Notes: generated by a model not told the origin, from the letters alone. DNA of 64,000 nt from Prolixibacteraceae bacterium (GCA_019459485.1 JAIBEZ010000073.1:1-64000); one strand, 5' to 3'. Shown: positions 52,775 through 62,482, numbered from the stretch's first letter. A program made the numbers and translations.

Positions 52775-54811
52775 TTATTCGGTGATGAGTTCGAGTTCTG
52801 CAATTCCAAGTGACTTATGTCCGTCGGAAATCGTGGTGGTTTCCAGTTTCAGAAATCGGGCCTGTAACGGTTTTGATGTGCGGATGGTTTGTCTAATGGG
52901 ATTGTTCCGGATGTTGGAGAATTCGCCTTTTGACACGTTTTCCCAGCTGTGCCCATCGTTGCTAACAGAAATCAGGTAGTTCAGCGCAATGCCATAGTTT
53001 CCGCGCGATTGATCGGGCAGATAGGTAATTCCATGAAATTGGGTGATAGCACTCAAATCTATTACAAGGCTTTTTACACCATTTATGCTCGTCCAGGTCG
53101 ATCCGGGATTACCATCAAAAAGTGCAGGATTCGTTTTGGTTTCGCCAACAATTTTCCATCCTGATTTTGACCCGGAAAATTTTTGCATGGTAGTTTCACC
53201 CTGATTATCGGTACCGTTACAAATCATTGCTTTAACGGTTACTGGTCCATCGAGCAGGAAGGGCTGGCTGTATCGGGTAGCTATTCGGGTAGGCTGATTT
53301 CCATCAGTCGTGTAATAAATTTCTCCCGCCTTGTCGGGAGAAAGAATGGTGATTTTGCCCGACTGATCGCGCCGGATTTCGGGCTGAGCCAACAAAACAG
53401 GTGCATTGTACACGGCCACTGTCGAAATCATTGGCGGGGCCAGCGCTTCGTCAATGCGGATGCGCAGCTTTTCAGTTTTGACCGGCAAAAACCTCAAAAT
53501 ACGTTTATAGCCAATGGTGGTTGCTTTGGTCAGCTCAATCCATTTGTCTTCTTTCCAGAATTCGACGCTGAAGGATTTCACTTTCTGTCCATCAGGAATA
53601 TATTCCTGAAGCAGCAATCGGTTACAGGTAATTTCGATTCCAAAATCTACTTCCAGATAACCGGAATTGTCTTTGGCTTGCCAATAGGTGTTGAAATTAT
53701 TGTCGAAGGCATTTTTTAGGTTTTTAGGTTCTCCGGACGAGAACTTACAGTTTTTGCTGATCAGGTTTTCCCGAAAGTCGAGATCAAGCTGGCGCTTCCA
53801 TTCCAGTAGCCTTGTGGAATCAATCGGATGAACCAGTCCGCGCTTATCCGGGCTGAGGTTGAGTAGCAGCAGGCTATTTCTTCCGACACTTTCGTAATAA
53901 ATATTCATTAGTTTGGGCAAGGTTTTTACTTTGTGGTCTTCGAACGCATGATAATACCAGCCAGGACGCACCGATACATCGGTTTCGGAAGGCAACCACC
54001 GCGTTCCGTTTTCGTGCCCCGTGTTCAACTGCTGCGGGTGGCTTTTGTCCTTTTCGAACTGATCGTTTGGGCGAAGGGCGCTCCAGTGGGTTTCAGCGGC
54101 GTGTCCTTCTTCATTGCCTACCCAGCGAATATCTGGTAGACCTCCGCCGTGAACAATGCACTTGGGTTGAAGCTTATGTACCAATCCAACAAAGCCTTTC
54201 CAGTCGTAATAATCTGCCGTAATACTGCGGTTGTGCAGCGAGTCGGTTCCATAATAGCCGCGCCCGCCGTTTGCCCCGTCGAACCAGATTTCAAATAGTT
54301 CTCCGTAATTGGTCAGTAATTCGGTCAGCTGTTTCTTGAAATACTCATTATAAGCAGGTTTTCCGTAATCGGGGTGGTTACAATCCCAGGGTGAAAGGTA
54401 CAATCCCATTTTCAGACCATATTCTTTGCATGCATCCGAAAATTCGCGGACCACATCGCCCTGTCCGTTTTTCCAGGGTGAATTTTTTACACTGTGCCCG
54501 GTGTATTTCGAAGGCCACAGGCAAAAACCATCATGATGCTTAGCCGTGAGAATAATGCCTTTCATCCCAGCATCTTTGCAGATTTTCACCCATTGCCGGC
54601 AATCGAGTTGTGAAGGATTGAAAAGAGACGGGGATTCGTTGCCATAGCCCCATTCCATGTCGGTAAAGGTGTTGATGCTGAAGTGAACAAAGGCGATATT
54701 TTCGAGCTTTTGCCATTCCATTTGCAAAGGGGTTGGTTTGGGCAGTTTGTCAGTAGCCCGAACACCAACCAAACCGAATGTTGATAATAAGAAAATCAAT
54801 AAATACTTCAT
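52775..54811 (-). CDS. GH29 alpha-L-fucosidase with C-terminal F5/8-type domain
   Basis: The 678-residue secreted enzyme (signal MKYLLIFLLSTFGLVGVRA) has the GH29 barrel: IAFVHFSINTFTDMEWGYGNE, GIILTAKHHDGFCLWPSKYT, LYLSPWDCNHPDYG, and nucleophile Asp178 in FEIWFDGANGG. The C-terminal half holds a discoidin-like domain (AFDNNFNTYWQAKDNSGYLEVDFG), a chitobiase-C-like segment (GEIYYTTDGNQPTRIATRYSQPF), and a second discoidin-like end. It removes alpha-fucose from side chains. The start lies 16 bp after the sulfatase stop, so they are co-expressed. Confidence 0.92.
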   Translation of the reverse strand: MKYLLIFLLSTFGLVGVRATDKLPKPTPLQMEWQKLENIAFVHFSINTFTDMEWGYGNESPSLFNPSQLDCRQWVKICKDAGMKGIILTAKHHDGFCLWPSKYTGHSVKNSPWKNGQGDVVREFSDACKEYGLKMGLYLSPWDCNHPDYGKPAYNEYFKKQLTELLTNYGELFEIWFDGANGGRGYYGTDSLHNRSITADYYDWKGFVGLVHKLQPKCIVHGGGLPDIRWVGNEEGHAAETHWSALRPNDQFEKDKSHPQQLNTGHENGTRWLPSETDVSVRPGWYYHAFEDHKVKTLPKLMNIYYESVGRNSLLLLNLSPDKRGLVHPIDSTRLLEWKRQLDLDFRENLISKNCKFSSGEPKNLKNAFDNNFNTYWQAKDNSGYLEVDFGIEITCNRLLLQEYIPDGQKVKSFSVEFWKEDKWIELTKATTIGYKRILRFLPVKTEKLRIRIDEALAPPMISTVAVYNAPVLLAQPEIRRDQSGKITILSPDKAGEIYYTTDGNQPTRIATRYSQPFLLDGPVTVKAMICNGTDNQGETTMQKFSGSKSGWKIVGETKTNPALFDGNPGSTWTSINGVKSLVIDLSAITQFHGITYLPDQSRGNYGIALNYLISVSNDGHSWENVSKGEFSNIRNNPIRQTIRTSKPLQARFLKLETTTISDGHKSLGIAELELITE

Positions 54812-54827
54812 GATCAGTTTTGTTGAA

Positions 54828-56378
54828 TTAATTGTTGATAATTGGATCGTTGTATTTTTCCTGAAGATGTTTGAGCTGAAATTTCAAGTGTTCGATAAGC
54901 TGTTTGTATTTCGGATCATCGTAAATATTTTTCATTTCTGATGGGTCTTTTTTTAAATCGAAAAGTTCCCAGATGTCGCAATCGTTGTAAAAATGAATGA
55001 GCTTGTAACGGTCAGTGCGGATGCCGTAATGACGTCGTACCGCGTGCTCGCCGGGAAATTCATAGAAATGGTAATACAATGATTTTCGCCAGCTGGCCGG
55101 CTTTTCACCTTTGAGCAACGGGAGCAGTGATTCTCCCTGAATATCGGAGGGAACCTGAATTCCGGCCAATTCCAGAAAAGTTGGGGCATAATCAATGTTC
55201 TGAACCAGCTGGCTGATCTTTCCATGAGCATGATAAGCTTTCGGAAGGCGCATCAGCAAAGGAGTGCGGAACGATTCTTCATACATAAACCGTTTATCGA
55301 ACCAGCCGTGCTCGCCCATGTAAAACCCCTGATCGGAAGTATAAACCACGACAGTGTTTTCGGCCAGACCGCTTTCATCGAGGTATTTCAGTAACCGGCC
55401 AACATTGTCATCAAGAGACCTGACACTGGCCAGATAATCCTGCATATATCGGTTATATTTCCACTCGGCCAGTTCCTTCCCTTCAAGTTTAGCTTCAAGA
55501 AAATGACGGATAATCGGGTCGTAAACTTCATCCCATGCTTTGCGCTGGGTATTGGTCATGCGAGCGTATTCACCATTCTTATAGGCATTCCGATAAGGAG
55601 TTTGAATGGTACCTTCCTTGTCGAGCATTTTTAGATCGTAAACCAGATCCATGTCTTTGATGATGCTCATTTCCTGTTTCCCGGCAGCAGTTCTTCCGGC
55701 GTAATCGTCGTAAAAATTAGACGGCAACGGGAATTTCTGATCCTTAAAGAGCCTGAGGTATGGCGTGTCGGGCATCCAGATGCGGTGAACAGCTTTGTGA
55801 TGCAGGAGAAGGCAGAAAGGTTTCGATGCATCGCGCTGTTTCATCCAGCCGATACTGAAATCGGTTATCAGATTGGTGACATAACCTTCGTGACGCTTTT
55901 TCCCATCTTTGCTGATGAAATCGGGATTGTAATAATTTCCCTGATCCGGAAGAATACTCCAGTAGTCAAATCCTGTCGGATCACTTTTCAGATGCCATTT
56001 TCCAATGATGGCTGTCTGGTACCCGGCCTGCTGTAAAAGTTTGGGGAAGGTTTGCTGCGATCCGTCAAACTGATCACGATTATCACGAAAGCCATTTGTA
56101 TGACTATGTTTTCCGGTTAACATGCAGGCACGGCTTGGCCCGCAAATGGAATTAGCCACAAAACTGTTGGTAAAAGTGACTCCTTCTTTGGCAATGCGGT
56201 CTAGCCCCGGTGTCTGGATAAACCGATTATCATAGGTACTCAGTGTTTGAAACGAATGATCATCGGTCATGATAAAAATAATGTTCGGACGATCAGGCTT
56301 TTCTTCTTTTGGAGCCGAAGAGGTACATCCGGCAGCTAAAGAGGCCAAACCAGCCACTATTAATAGATTACGCTTCAT
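54828..56378 (-). CDS. Type I sulfatase lipoprotein
   Basis: The 516-residue protein has lipobox AAGC (Cys18) and the sulfatase fold: RPNIIFIMTDDHSFQTLSTYD (metal Asp39, Asp40) and SICGPSRACMLTGK. Cys79 in C-G-P-S-R should be converted to formylglycine by an anaerobic-type or FGE maturase encoded elsewhere. AIIGKWHLKSD and VVYTSDQGFYMGEHGWFDKRFMYEE complete the active site. Overall it resembles the sulfatase group that includes GlcNAc-6-sulfatases, but the subfamily is uncertain. It shares an operon with fucosidase and beta-galactosidase. Confidence 0.9.
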   Translation of the reverse strand: MKRNLLIVAGLASLAAGCTSSAPKEEKPDRPNIIFIMTDDHSFQTLSTYDNRFIQTPGLDRIAKEGVTFTNSFVANSICGPSRACMLTGKHSHTNGFRDNRDQFDGSQQTFPKLLQQAGYQTAIIGKWHLKSDPTGFDYWSILPDQGNYYNPDFISKDGKKRHEGYVTNLITDFSIGWMKQRDASKPFCLLLHHKAVHRIWMPDTPYLRLFKDQKFPLPSNFYDDYAGRTAAGKQEMSIIKDMDLVYDLKMLDKEGTIQTPYRNAYKNGEYARMTNTQRKAWDEVYDPIIRHFLEAKLEGKELAEWKYNRYMQDYLASVRSLDDNVGRLLKYLDESGLAENTVVVYTSDQGFYMGEHGWFDKRFMYEESFRTPLLMRLPKAYHAHGKISQLVQNIDYAPTFLELAGIQVPSDIQGESLLPLLKGEKPASWRKSLYYHFYEFPGEHAVRRHYGIRTDRYKLIHFYNDCDIWELFDLKKDPSEMKNIYDDPKYKQLIEHLKFQLKHLQEKYNDPIINN

Positions 56379-56545
56379 ACTATTTACGCTTTAGTTCATC
56401 ATTTATTTAAAATGATATATTACAACTGAATACAGAACATAACCTTCCTTTCAATTAAAACCATGTAAAACCAAGTTTAAAATAGTTAAATTTATTCGTA
56501 GGGGTATAAAAATCACATCGGGATTTTATGCTTATGAGATTTTTT

Positions 56546-57721
56546 TTACAAAGCAACAACACGTACCCAGTCTACCCACATTTCACCAGGCAGATCCTGG
56601 TCGAATATTTGTCCAGGCCAGGTATTAGCCCCACCCAACGAGAAATTTAAAATAATATCATAGTTCCAGTTGTTGAACGGATATTTTTCTACTACACCCT
56701 CGTTCAGATAACGCATCGTTTGAACACCGTCGACAAAGAAGGTTACTGCTTCGTTGGTCCGTTCAACGGCATAGGTATGCCATTCGGTAACGCCAAATAC
56801 AGGTGCAACTCCAGCTGTATTATCTGGATTGTCGTATTTATAGTGCAGCGTTTGGTAAATCATATCTGGTGTTCCCTGTATCCACTCCATGAGGTCGATT
56901 TCACCTGCCGTTGGCCAGGACGTTCCGTTAATTGGCATTTGCCAGATAGCCGGAAAACCACCACGCACTTTTTTTGTCAGCCGGGCTTTTAATTCTACAC
57001 GCGAATCTTTTGGGAAACCTTCAAAAGTGCGGATACCGCCATTTTTGTAATCGGCTCCGTCTTTTTTTACAGTTAGTTTCAGGTAACCGTCTTCAACTTT
57101 TACTGTCTCGTATCCTTCGACCGCAGCAAAATAGCGATTCCATATTGGCGTACCAGGGGCACAAAGTTGCCAAACGTCCTGATCTGGAATGGGATCAGCT
57201 GCATTAAAAAGGTCAATAAACAGCGTACCCGGTTCATTTACTTTTGGTTCATCCTCTGTTCCTGAACCATTTTCTTTAGCTACATAATCTTCCAATTTAA
57301 AGGCAATTTTATAGCTTTCATTCTTGGCTGTGGTTATGGTGTAAACTTCTACTTTTTCCCAGTAATCACGCACTTTGAAAACCTTCCCTTCTACTGTCGT
57401 CTGAATACTATCAGTAATTGTTGCGGGAACCGGCGAAATGGTGGCGCCATCAAGAAGCCTGTAGTTTACCGCTTGAATGTTTTCGCTATACTTAATGCCA
57501 TAAAAACGTGCGGTATCAACGCCATTGACCGGCTTTCCATCAACCAAAGCAACGATCTGAACATTGTCTGTTGTTTTAACAGAAATAGCATCAATTGGAA
57601 TTATGCTACCGTCTTCTGTTTTGCGGAAATCACTCATAAGCTCATTACCCGACTCATCGCAACAGACCGTCATGCTTATTGCCAGCAACATCAGCCCTAA
57701 TAAATAATTTTTGTATATCAT
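56546..57721 (-). CDS. GH16 endo-glycosidase with N-terminal accessory domain
   Basis: The 391-residue protein has a probable lipoprotein-like signal (LLAISMTVCCDE). An N-terminal part of about 150 residues (DAISVKTTDNVQIVALVDGKPVNG...) precedes the GH16 beta-jelly-roll (about 165-391). The catalytic signature is AGEIDLMEW with Glu274, Asp276 and Glu279. GH16 enzymes cleave internal beta-1,3/1,4 bonds in glucans, galactans or, in some Bacteroides and Akkermansia members, mucin-type poly-LacNAc chains. With fucosidase, galactosidase, hexosaminidase and sulfatase beside it, an O-glycan- or keratan-like substrate fits better than laminarin (inference). Confidence 0.88.
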   Translation of the reverse strand: MIYKNYLLGLMLLAISMTVCCDESGNELMSDFRKTEDGSIIPIDAISVKTTDNVQIVALVDGKPVNGVDTARFYGIKYSENIQAVNYRLLDGATISPVPATITDSIQTTVEGKVFKVRDYWEKVEVYTITTAKNESYKIAFKLEDYVAKENGSGTEDEPKVNEPGTLFIDLFNAADPIPDQDVWQLCAPGTPIWNRYFAAVEGYETVKVEDGYLKLTVKKDGADYKNGGIRTFEGFPKDSRVELKARLTKKVRGGFPAIWQMPINGTSWPTAGEIDLMEWIQGTPDMIYQTLHYKYDNPDNTAGVAPVFGVTEWHTYAVERTNEAVTFFVDGVQTMRYLNEGVVEKYPFNNWNYDIILNFSLGGANTWPGQIFDQDLPGEMWVDWVRVVAL

Positions 57722-57791
57722 TCTGTGATTGTTTTAATTTTAAATAAACTTCGGGAGATCAAATCCGATCTCCGGAAGATTATTATCCTGT

Positions 57792-57869
57792 TTAGTCTTT
57801 CCAATCCACGTTTGGCGTATACTCAAACCACTCGAAGAAAGTAGAACCATTACTCAGGTTTCCACACAT
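57792..57869 (-). other. Small ORF overlapping the end of the APS kinase gene (possible frameshifted tail)
   Basis: In the +1 frame relative to the kinase, 25 codons begin at ATG 57869 and include NGSTFFEWFEYTPNVDWKD before TAA. It looks protein-like and starts where the kinase ends (VWKPE). A one-base insertion would join it to the kinase as WKP-LSNGST..., so it may be a lost C-terminal extension or a remnant of another gene. Confidence 0.35.
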
Positions 57870-58434
57870 TTTCCCCATGCCGAACCATTTGCCTTTTAAC
57901 AATCAGCAAGCACTTTTCGACCGCTTCCATTACTGTAATATTATCTGTTTCAACGATATGACTATTGAACTCTTCAGGTTCTTCAAAAGGAGAACTTATT
58001 CCTGTAAAATCAGAAATGGTACGATTCCGGGCTTCACGATAATGCCCTTTGACATCTCTTCTAATACATTCCTCAACAGAAGCTTTAATGTAAATCAAAG
58101 AGAGTTTAGCATCCTTGTTAATAGTTAACACCAAGTCTCTTAATTCGATGGTAGGTGTAACAAATGAACATACGACATGATAATTCTTGAGGGAAAAAAT
58201 TCTGGCCAACTCGCATGCTCTTCTTATATTTTCGTAGCGGTCTTCAAGAGAAAACCCTAAATCGCGGTTAATGGTGGCTCTCAGTTCGTCACCATCAAGT
58301 GTAATGACAGGAGTTCCATCAGCCTTTAAACTTTCGGCAAGGCGATTGCTGATGGTTGTTTTACCGGCACAAGGTCTTCCAAAAAGCCAAATTATTTGTC
58401 CATTACCCACTGTATCGGGAAAATAGTTTGCCAT
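57850..58434 (-). CDS. cysC: Adenylyl-sulfate (APS) kinase
   Basis: The 194-residue enzyme phosphorylates APS to PAPS, the universal sulfate donor, with ATP. The P-loop is FGRPCAGKTTIS (residues 18-29). LDGDELRATINRDLGFSLEDRYENIRRACELA carries the DGD and the APS-binding loop; YIKASVEECIRRDVKGHYREAR and FTGISSPFEEPEE are also typical. No ATP sulfurylase gene is in the window, so APS must come from elsewhere. It starts 5 bp after the sulfotransferase stop, which strongly suggests it supplies PAPS to that enzyme. The C-terminal end may be frameshifted. Confidence 0.92.
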   Translation of the reverse strand: MANYFPDTVGNGQIIWLFGRPCAGKTTISNRLAESLKADGTPVITLDGDELRATINRDLGFSLEDRYENIRRACELARIFSLKNYHVVCSFVTPTIELRDLVLTINKDAKLSLIYIKASVEECIRRDVKGHYREARNRTISDFTGISSPFEEPEEFNSHIVETDNITVMEAVEKCLLIVKRQMVRHGENVWKPE

Positions 58435-58439
58435 AAGAT

Positions 58440-59459
58440 TTAAATTATTCGCTTTTTTATATTTTTCATCAGTTCATCCTGCCTAACCCGCAGTTTCATT
58501 CCTTCAGGATCGGCCCATAAATTGGCCTTTTCTTTCAACATTTTGTTTTGAATATCAAATTCAGTCCTAAGCTCCTCGCTAATAACCAATTTTGCTGATT
58601 CTTCAGGAAATTCCAGCTCATATCCTAAAAGTTCAAGTACATCACCTGCAACTGATTCAAAGAGTACAATTTCCTGGTGGGTTAACTCGCCGAGAAATTT
58701 TCTTTTATTATTTGTCATAATCGGTTTCACAACATTGCCCCACATGATCCCTGCGGTTGATGTATTCTTTGATTCTTCGGAATTGTAATAATTCAATATG
58801 GCCTGATCATATTTCACATGAAGGAATTCACTGAGTCGAATCATCTCTTTTTCAGGTGCATCAATCAGATCTTCATAACGTGATTCTATAAATCGCTCAG
58901 CAGCAGTCCTTTTCTTTAATTCAAGACAAGCCAGCTGGTTTTCACGCCAATCTTTGGCAATGTGATAAACATGTTTTTCTCCCACAATCGCTTTTTTAAA
59001 TGAGCAGGCCACATCTCTGCCATCACGGAACAGGTAAATGTATAGCGGCTTAAGTCCTTCCTTTTCCATTTCACTGGCGAAATAAACATTGGTCATGCTT
59101 TTGCACAGCCACATGGAGGCTTGGTGACTGATTGCCATTTTATCATAAACAACCCTGAAAATATCAATTAATGTATTGTTTTTACATTCCTCCTGAATCG
59201 CTTGTCTATCGAAGGCTATTCCATTCCAGGGGACCGGATTTCTTTCAATAAGCCTGCAAACATCCTCAATCAGGGAAGCCATATTTTCCTTGTTTGCGAG
59301 GTCGCCATAAGCGGGAAGGAGCGGAAAAAATCGTTGAAGAATATGGGGAGGATGAGGCGCTACAACTTCTTTGTATTGGTTAAGTAATAGCCTTAACAAG
59401 TTGGAGCCGGAACGCTGAGTTCCTATCATCTGTATGGGTTGAATAAAATTCATTTTCAC
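58440..59459 (-). CDS. PAPS-dependent sulfotransferase family protein
   Basis: The 339-residue cytoplasmic protein has the 5'-phosphosulfate-binding loop IGTQRSGSNLLRLLLNQ (residues 12-28). The 3'-phosphate-binding motif is YIYLFRDGRDVACSFKKAIVG (about 138-158). AAERFIESRYEDLIDAPEKEMIRLSEFL is typical of Sulfotransfer domains. It would move sulfate from PAPS to a hydroxyl or amine on an unknown acceptor. No signal peptide is seen, so the acceptor is made or held in the cytoplasm. It sits between the CHR transporter gene (20 bp) and APS kinase (5 bp), forming a compact three-gene block. Confidence 0.85.
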   Translation of the reverse strand: MKMNFIQPIQMIGTQRSGSNLLRLLLNQYKEVVAPHPPHILQRFFPLLPAYGDLANKENMASLIEDVCRLIERNPVPWNGIAFDRQAIQEECKNNTLIDIFRVVYDKMAISHQASMWLCKSMTNVYFASEMEKEGLKPLYIYLFRDGRDVACSFKKAIVGEKHVYHIAKDWRENQLACLELKKRTAAERFIESRYEDLIDAPEKEMIRLSEFLHVKYDQAILNYYNSEESKNTSTAGIMWGNVVKPIMTNNKRKFLGELTHQEIVLFESVAGDVLELLGYELEFPEESAKLVISEELRTEFDIQNKMLKEKANLWADPEGMKLRVRQDELMKNIKKRII

Positions 59460-59479
59460 TATTTTTTTGTAATCAAATG

Positions 59480-60688
59480 CTAAAACAATAACATACCGGC
59501 AACTCCTGAAGCAGGTATAAGATAGGCAACATTCACTTTATAGCTGATGGATAAAAACAATACTACAATGAAAATAAGCACTGTCTGCCAACCGATATCC
59601 ACCCCTTTCATAATGGTAAAAGAAGCTGAGAATATCATCCCTATGATGGCTGGACGTAAGCCTTTGAATAGAGCAATGATAAACCCTGAAATTTTGATCT
59701 GATCCAGAAATCGCGAACAGAACAACATGAGAAAGCCTGGAGGAAAAAAAATGGCAGCGGTGGCAGTAACGGCACCCGTTACTCCTGCCATTTTATAACC
59801 GATAAAAGTGGCACTGATAAAAATGGGCCCCGGGGTAATTTGCCCCATGGCAATGGCATCCGCAAATTCCTTTATGTTCAACCATTGCAGCCCGTCAACA
59901 ATCACTTGCTGCATGGCTGGAATAATCACATACCCACCGCCAAACAAAGTCAGGCTAAGGCCTGAAAAAGTGAATGCAATTTGCTGAAGGAGTGTGGCTT
60001 TGTCGGCACTTTGCCCATTAAACAGCAATGGCATCAGCCAGAGACCAAAAACCACCGCAAGGATTAAAACACAAAACAACAGGAACTTGCGCAGATTAAA
60101 CATTTGAGAATTAGCTGGTTCACTTTTAATTGGGTTTGCCTTGTTGTGATAAAGCAAATAACCAGCGACTGAACTGATAAAAATAATAGCCAGGGTGGCA
60201 AAAAATGAGCGGATAAAAATCAGGGTAAGGCATGCAAAGACACCAATCATTACCTGACTGTAATCCTTCAACTGTTTCTTGCCCATATTGGCAGCTACAC
60301 TAATAATCACAGCCGAAACAGCAGGTAGTACTCCAAGAAAGAAATGACTCAATGCAGGTATCTGCCCGTAGTTTGAATACACATAAGCCAGGGCTAGAAT
60401 CAGCAAAAAAGAAGGTAAAATAATGGCAACCATACTTACCAATGCGCCTTTCAATCCCCGCAAATGGTAACCTAAATAGGCTACGACATTGAATGCAACA
60501 GGGCCAGGTAAAACCGTGGCCAAAGAAATACCATCAAGGATGATCTCATCTTTAACGATTTTGTTTTTATCAACAAACTCCTTCTGGACCACAGCTATCA
60601 AAGCCATAAAGCCTCCCCACGAAATAGACCCTATTTTTAGGAATGTAAAAAACAGGTATTTTAATGATATTTGGTTGTTCTGTTGCAT
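59480..60688 (-). CDS. CHR (ChrA-like) anion transporter
   Basis: The frame opens at 60718; Met at 60688 (MQQNNQISLKYLFFTFLKIGSISWGGFMALIAVV) is the better start, giving about 402 residues. Two homologous CHR domains are visible. Each begins with a FxKIGSISWGG or FTFSGLSLTLFGGGYVIIP motif and contains LPGPVAFNVVAYLGY or ITPGPIFISATFIGY. Roughly ten membrane helices are expected. The family exports chromate, and links to sulfate transport have been proposed. Next to APS kinase and a sulfotransferase, a sulfate or sulfated-metabolite role is attractive but unproven. Confidence 0.85.
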   Translation of the reverse strand: MQQNNQISLKYLFFTFLKIGSISWGGFMALIAVVQKEFVDKNKIVKDEIILDGISLATVLPGPVAFNVVAYLGYHLRGLKGALVSMVAIILPSFLLILALAYVYSNYGQIPALSHFFLGVLPAVSAVIISVAANMGKKQLKDYSQVMIGVFACLTLIFIRSFFATLAIIFISSVAGYLLYHNKANPIKSEPANSQMFNLRKFLLFCVLILAVVFGLWLMPLLFNGQSADKATLLQQIAFTFSGLSLTLFGGGYVIIPAMQQVIVDGLQWLNIKEFADAIAMGQITPGPIFISATFIGYKMAGVTGAVTATAAIFFPPGFLMLFCSRFLDQIKISGFIIALFKGLRPAIIGMIFSASFTIMKGVDIGWQTVLIFIVVLFLSISYKVNVAYLIPASGVAGMLLF

Positions 60689-60739
60689 AGAAATAATTTT
60701 CGCATGGTTTAGGAACAATTGATTAGCAATGCTATTAAT

Positions 60740-62323
60740 TTATTGTTTGTCATAATAACTAATTCCTTTACGGTTCCAGTATTGTTCGAGTATTGTAAGG
60801 GACTGTTTAAAGCGGTCAAAATCCTTATTGGGCACTTCGGTCCAACCCACTTCGGCATAGGCAGCCAACCTTGGGAAGATTTGTAGCTGCATTGACTGAA
60901 CGGATGGAATCCACTCGCTCCACATCTGGCATCCAAATCCAAGAATTTGTTTTTTATACATCGGTGATAAGTTTTCCGGGGTAGGATTAAAGTTATAAGA
61001 CTTCTCCAAGGGAATTTTGTTAAAGTTATAATCCAAATAAGTAAATTCATGGAAAGAGTTGACAATATCATAGCCCTTTGTGACTGCATCGTCAATGAGC
61101 TTTAGGTCACCCTTCCAGAAATGGACAATGGAGTTTTGGGCCAACTTTTCTGTGGCCACATGCCCGGTTTCGCTGTATTCATGCAAAGGAGTCCCCATAA
61201 TTTCGTTCCAGCCCATCATCCGACGTCCTTTTTGACCGATGTAAATTGAAATTTTATTGGTGAACCAAACCTGTAAATCAGCGTAAGATGCGATGTTGTT
61301 GGCTGTCATGAAGGCATTTACATCGGGAGAGTTTTTCCATTGGTCGTATTTGACTTCGTCACCGCCAATATGGATAACCGGAGAAGGGAACAAGGCAATG
61401 ATTTCGTCCAGGACATCTTTCAGGAAAGATTCAACCTTAGGATCTATAATATTAAACACTTGGTAGTGAACCCCAAATGTTCCCGGGACCTTAATTTGCT
61501 GATTAAAAGATCCCAGCCAAGGATAAGCCGCGATGGCAGCACTGGCATGGCCGGGGATTTCAAATTCAGGAACAATTGTAATATGTCTTTGTGCTGCGTA
61601 ACGGATGATCTCCTTGATCTGTTGTTGGGTATAGAACCCTTGATGTGGAACTCCGTCAAATGTGGTACTTTCCCAACCTCCTGGCCATATACCCATCTGG
61701 GTGGAATCGCGTTTCGAGCCAATTTCAGTAAGCAAGGGATATTTTTTTATTTCAATGCGCCAGCCCTGATCGTCGGTTAAATGCCAATGGAAAATATTCA
61801 GTTTTAATAAGGCCATCTGGTCAAGAAGCTCCTTTACAATTTTTTCGCCCTTAAAATATCTAGCCTCGTCCAGCATAAAGGAACGCCACTTATACATGGG
61901 CTGGTCTGCAATCTGACAGGCAGAGATAAGATAAGCGCCTCCCTCAGTCAGTTTTATTAAATGACGTATCGTTTGAACGGCATAAAAAAGCCCGGTCGTT
62001 GTTGAAGCCTCTACTTCAATCCGATCATTGTTCACCGCAAGGGTGTACGCCTCAGGGCCTAAATGCCTGTTTTGTTGAACGCTTAACCTGCCTTTGGAAT
62101 TTGCTATTACTTTTGTGTTATATTCTTCAGCAAAAATACTTTTAATAATTTCCAATTCTGACATAAACGCATCTGGTAAATCGATTGTCAGTTCAGCTTT
62201 GAATTCAAACGTTCCATTTGCTTTCACCAACTTGTTTGGGAATGGAACCACCGGGTAAGTTCCTTGTGCAAATGCGCCAAGGCTTACAGCCAGCATACTT
62301 AGGAAAACAATTGTTTTTTTCAT
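60740..62323 (-). CDS. GH20 beta-N-acetylhexosaminidase
   Basis: The frame opens at 62404, but MKKTIVFLSMLAVSLGAFAQ at 62323 is a proper signal peptide; this gives about 527 residues. A GH20b-type N-domain (VVPFPNKLVKANGTFEF...) precedes the TIM barrel. Landmarks are WRSFMLDEARYFKGEKIVKELLDQMALLKLNIFHWHLTDDQGWRIEI, FEIPGHASAA, and the catalytic pair in VIHIGGDEVKYDQW (Asp322, Glu323 from this start). It removes terminal beta-GlcNAc or GalNAc by substrate-assisted catalysis. It fits breakdown of LacNAc-type or chitinous chains. The CHR gene starts 51 bp downstream. Confidence 0.93.
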   Translation of the reverse strand: MKKTIVFLSMLAVSLGAFAQGTYPVVPFPNKLVKANGTFEFKAELTIDLPDAFMSELEIIKSIFAEEYNTKVIANSKGRLSVQQNRHLGPEAYTLAVNNDRIEVEASTTTGLFYAVQTIRHLIKLTEGGAYLISACQIADQPMYKWRSFMLDEARYFKGEKIVKELLDQMALLKLNIFHWHLTDDQGWRIEIKKYPLLTEIGSKRDSTQMGIWPGGWESTTFDGVPHQGFYTQQQIKEIIRYAAQRHITIVPEFEIPGHASAAIAAYPWLGSFNQQIKVPGTFGVHYQVFNIIDPKVESFLKDVLDEIIALFPSPVIHIGGDEVKYDQWKNSPDVNAFMTANNIASYADLQVWFTNKISIYIGQKGRRMMGWNEIMGTPLHEYSETGHVATEKLAQNSIVHFWKGDLKLIDDAVTKGYDIVNSFHEFTYLDYNFNKIPLEKSYNFNPTPENLSPMYKKQILGFGCQMWSEWIPSVQSMQLQIFPRLAAYAEVGWTEVPNKDFDRFKQSLTILEQYWNRKGISYYDKQ

Positions 62324-62482
62324 ACTCATGACTTGATAGATAGGTTTAAAATTTATTTTTTTGATTTTTAGCAAAACCGACTCTATTGGGTTTGCTTTTT
62401 TCAATTCCTTGAAAACTGCAGTGATTCAATTGGTTTCTTCACAATCAACACTGGAGCATTTTGGTTATCAAGGCTGCGATCC

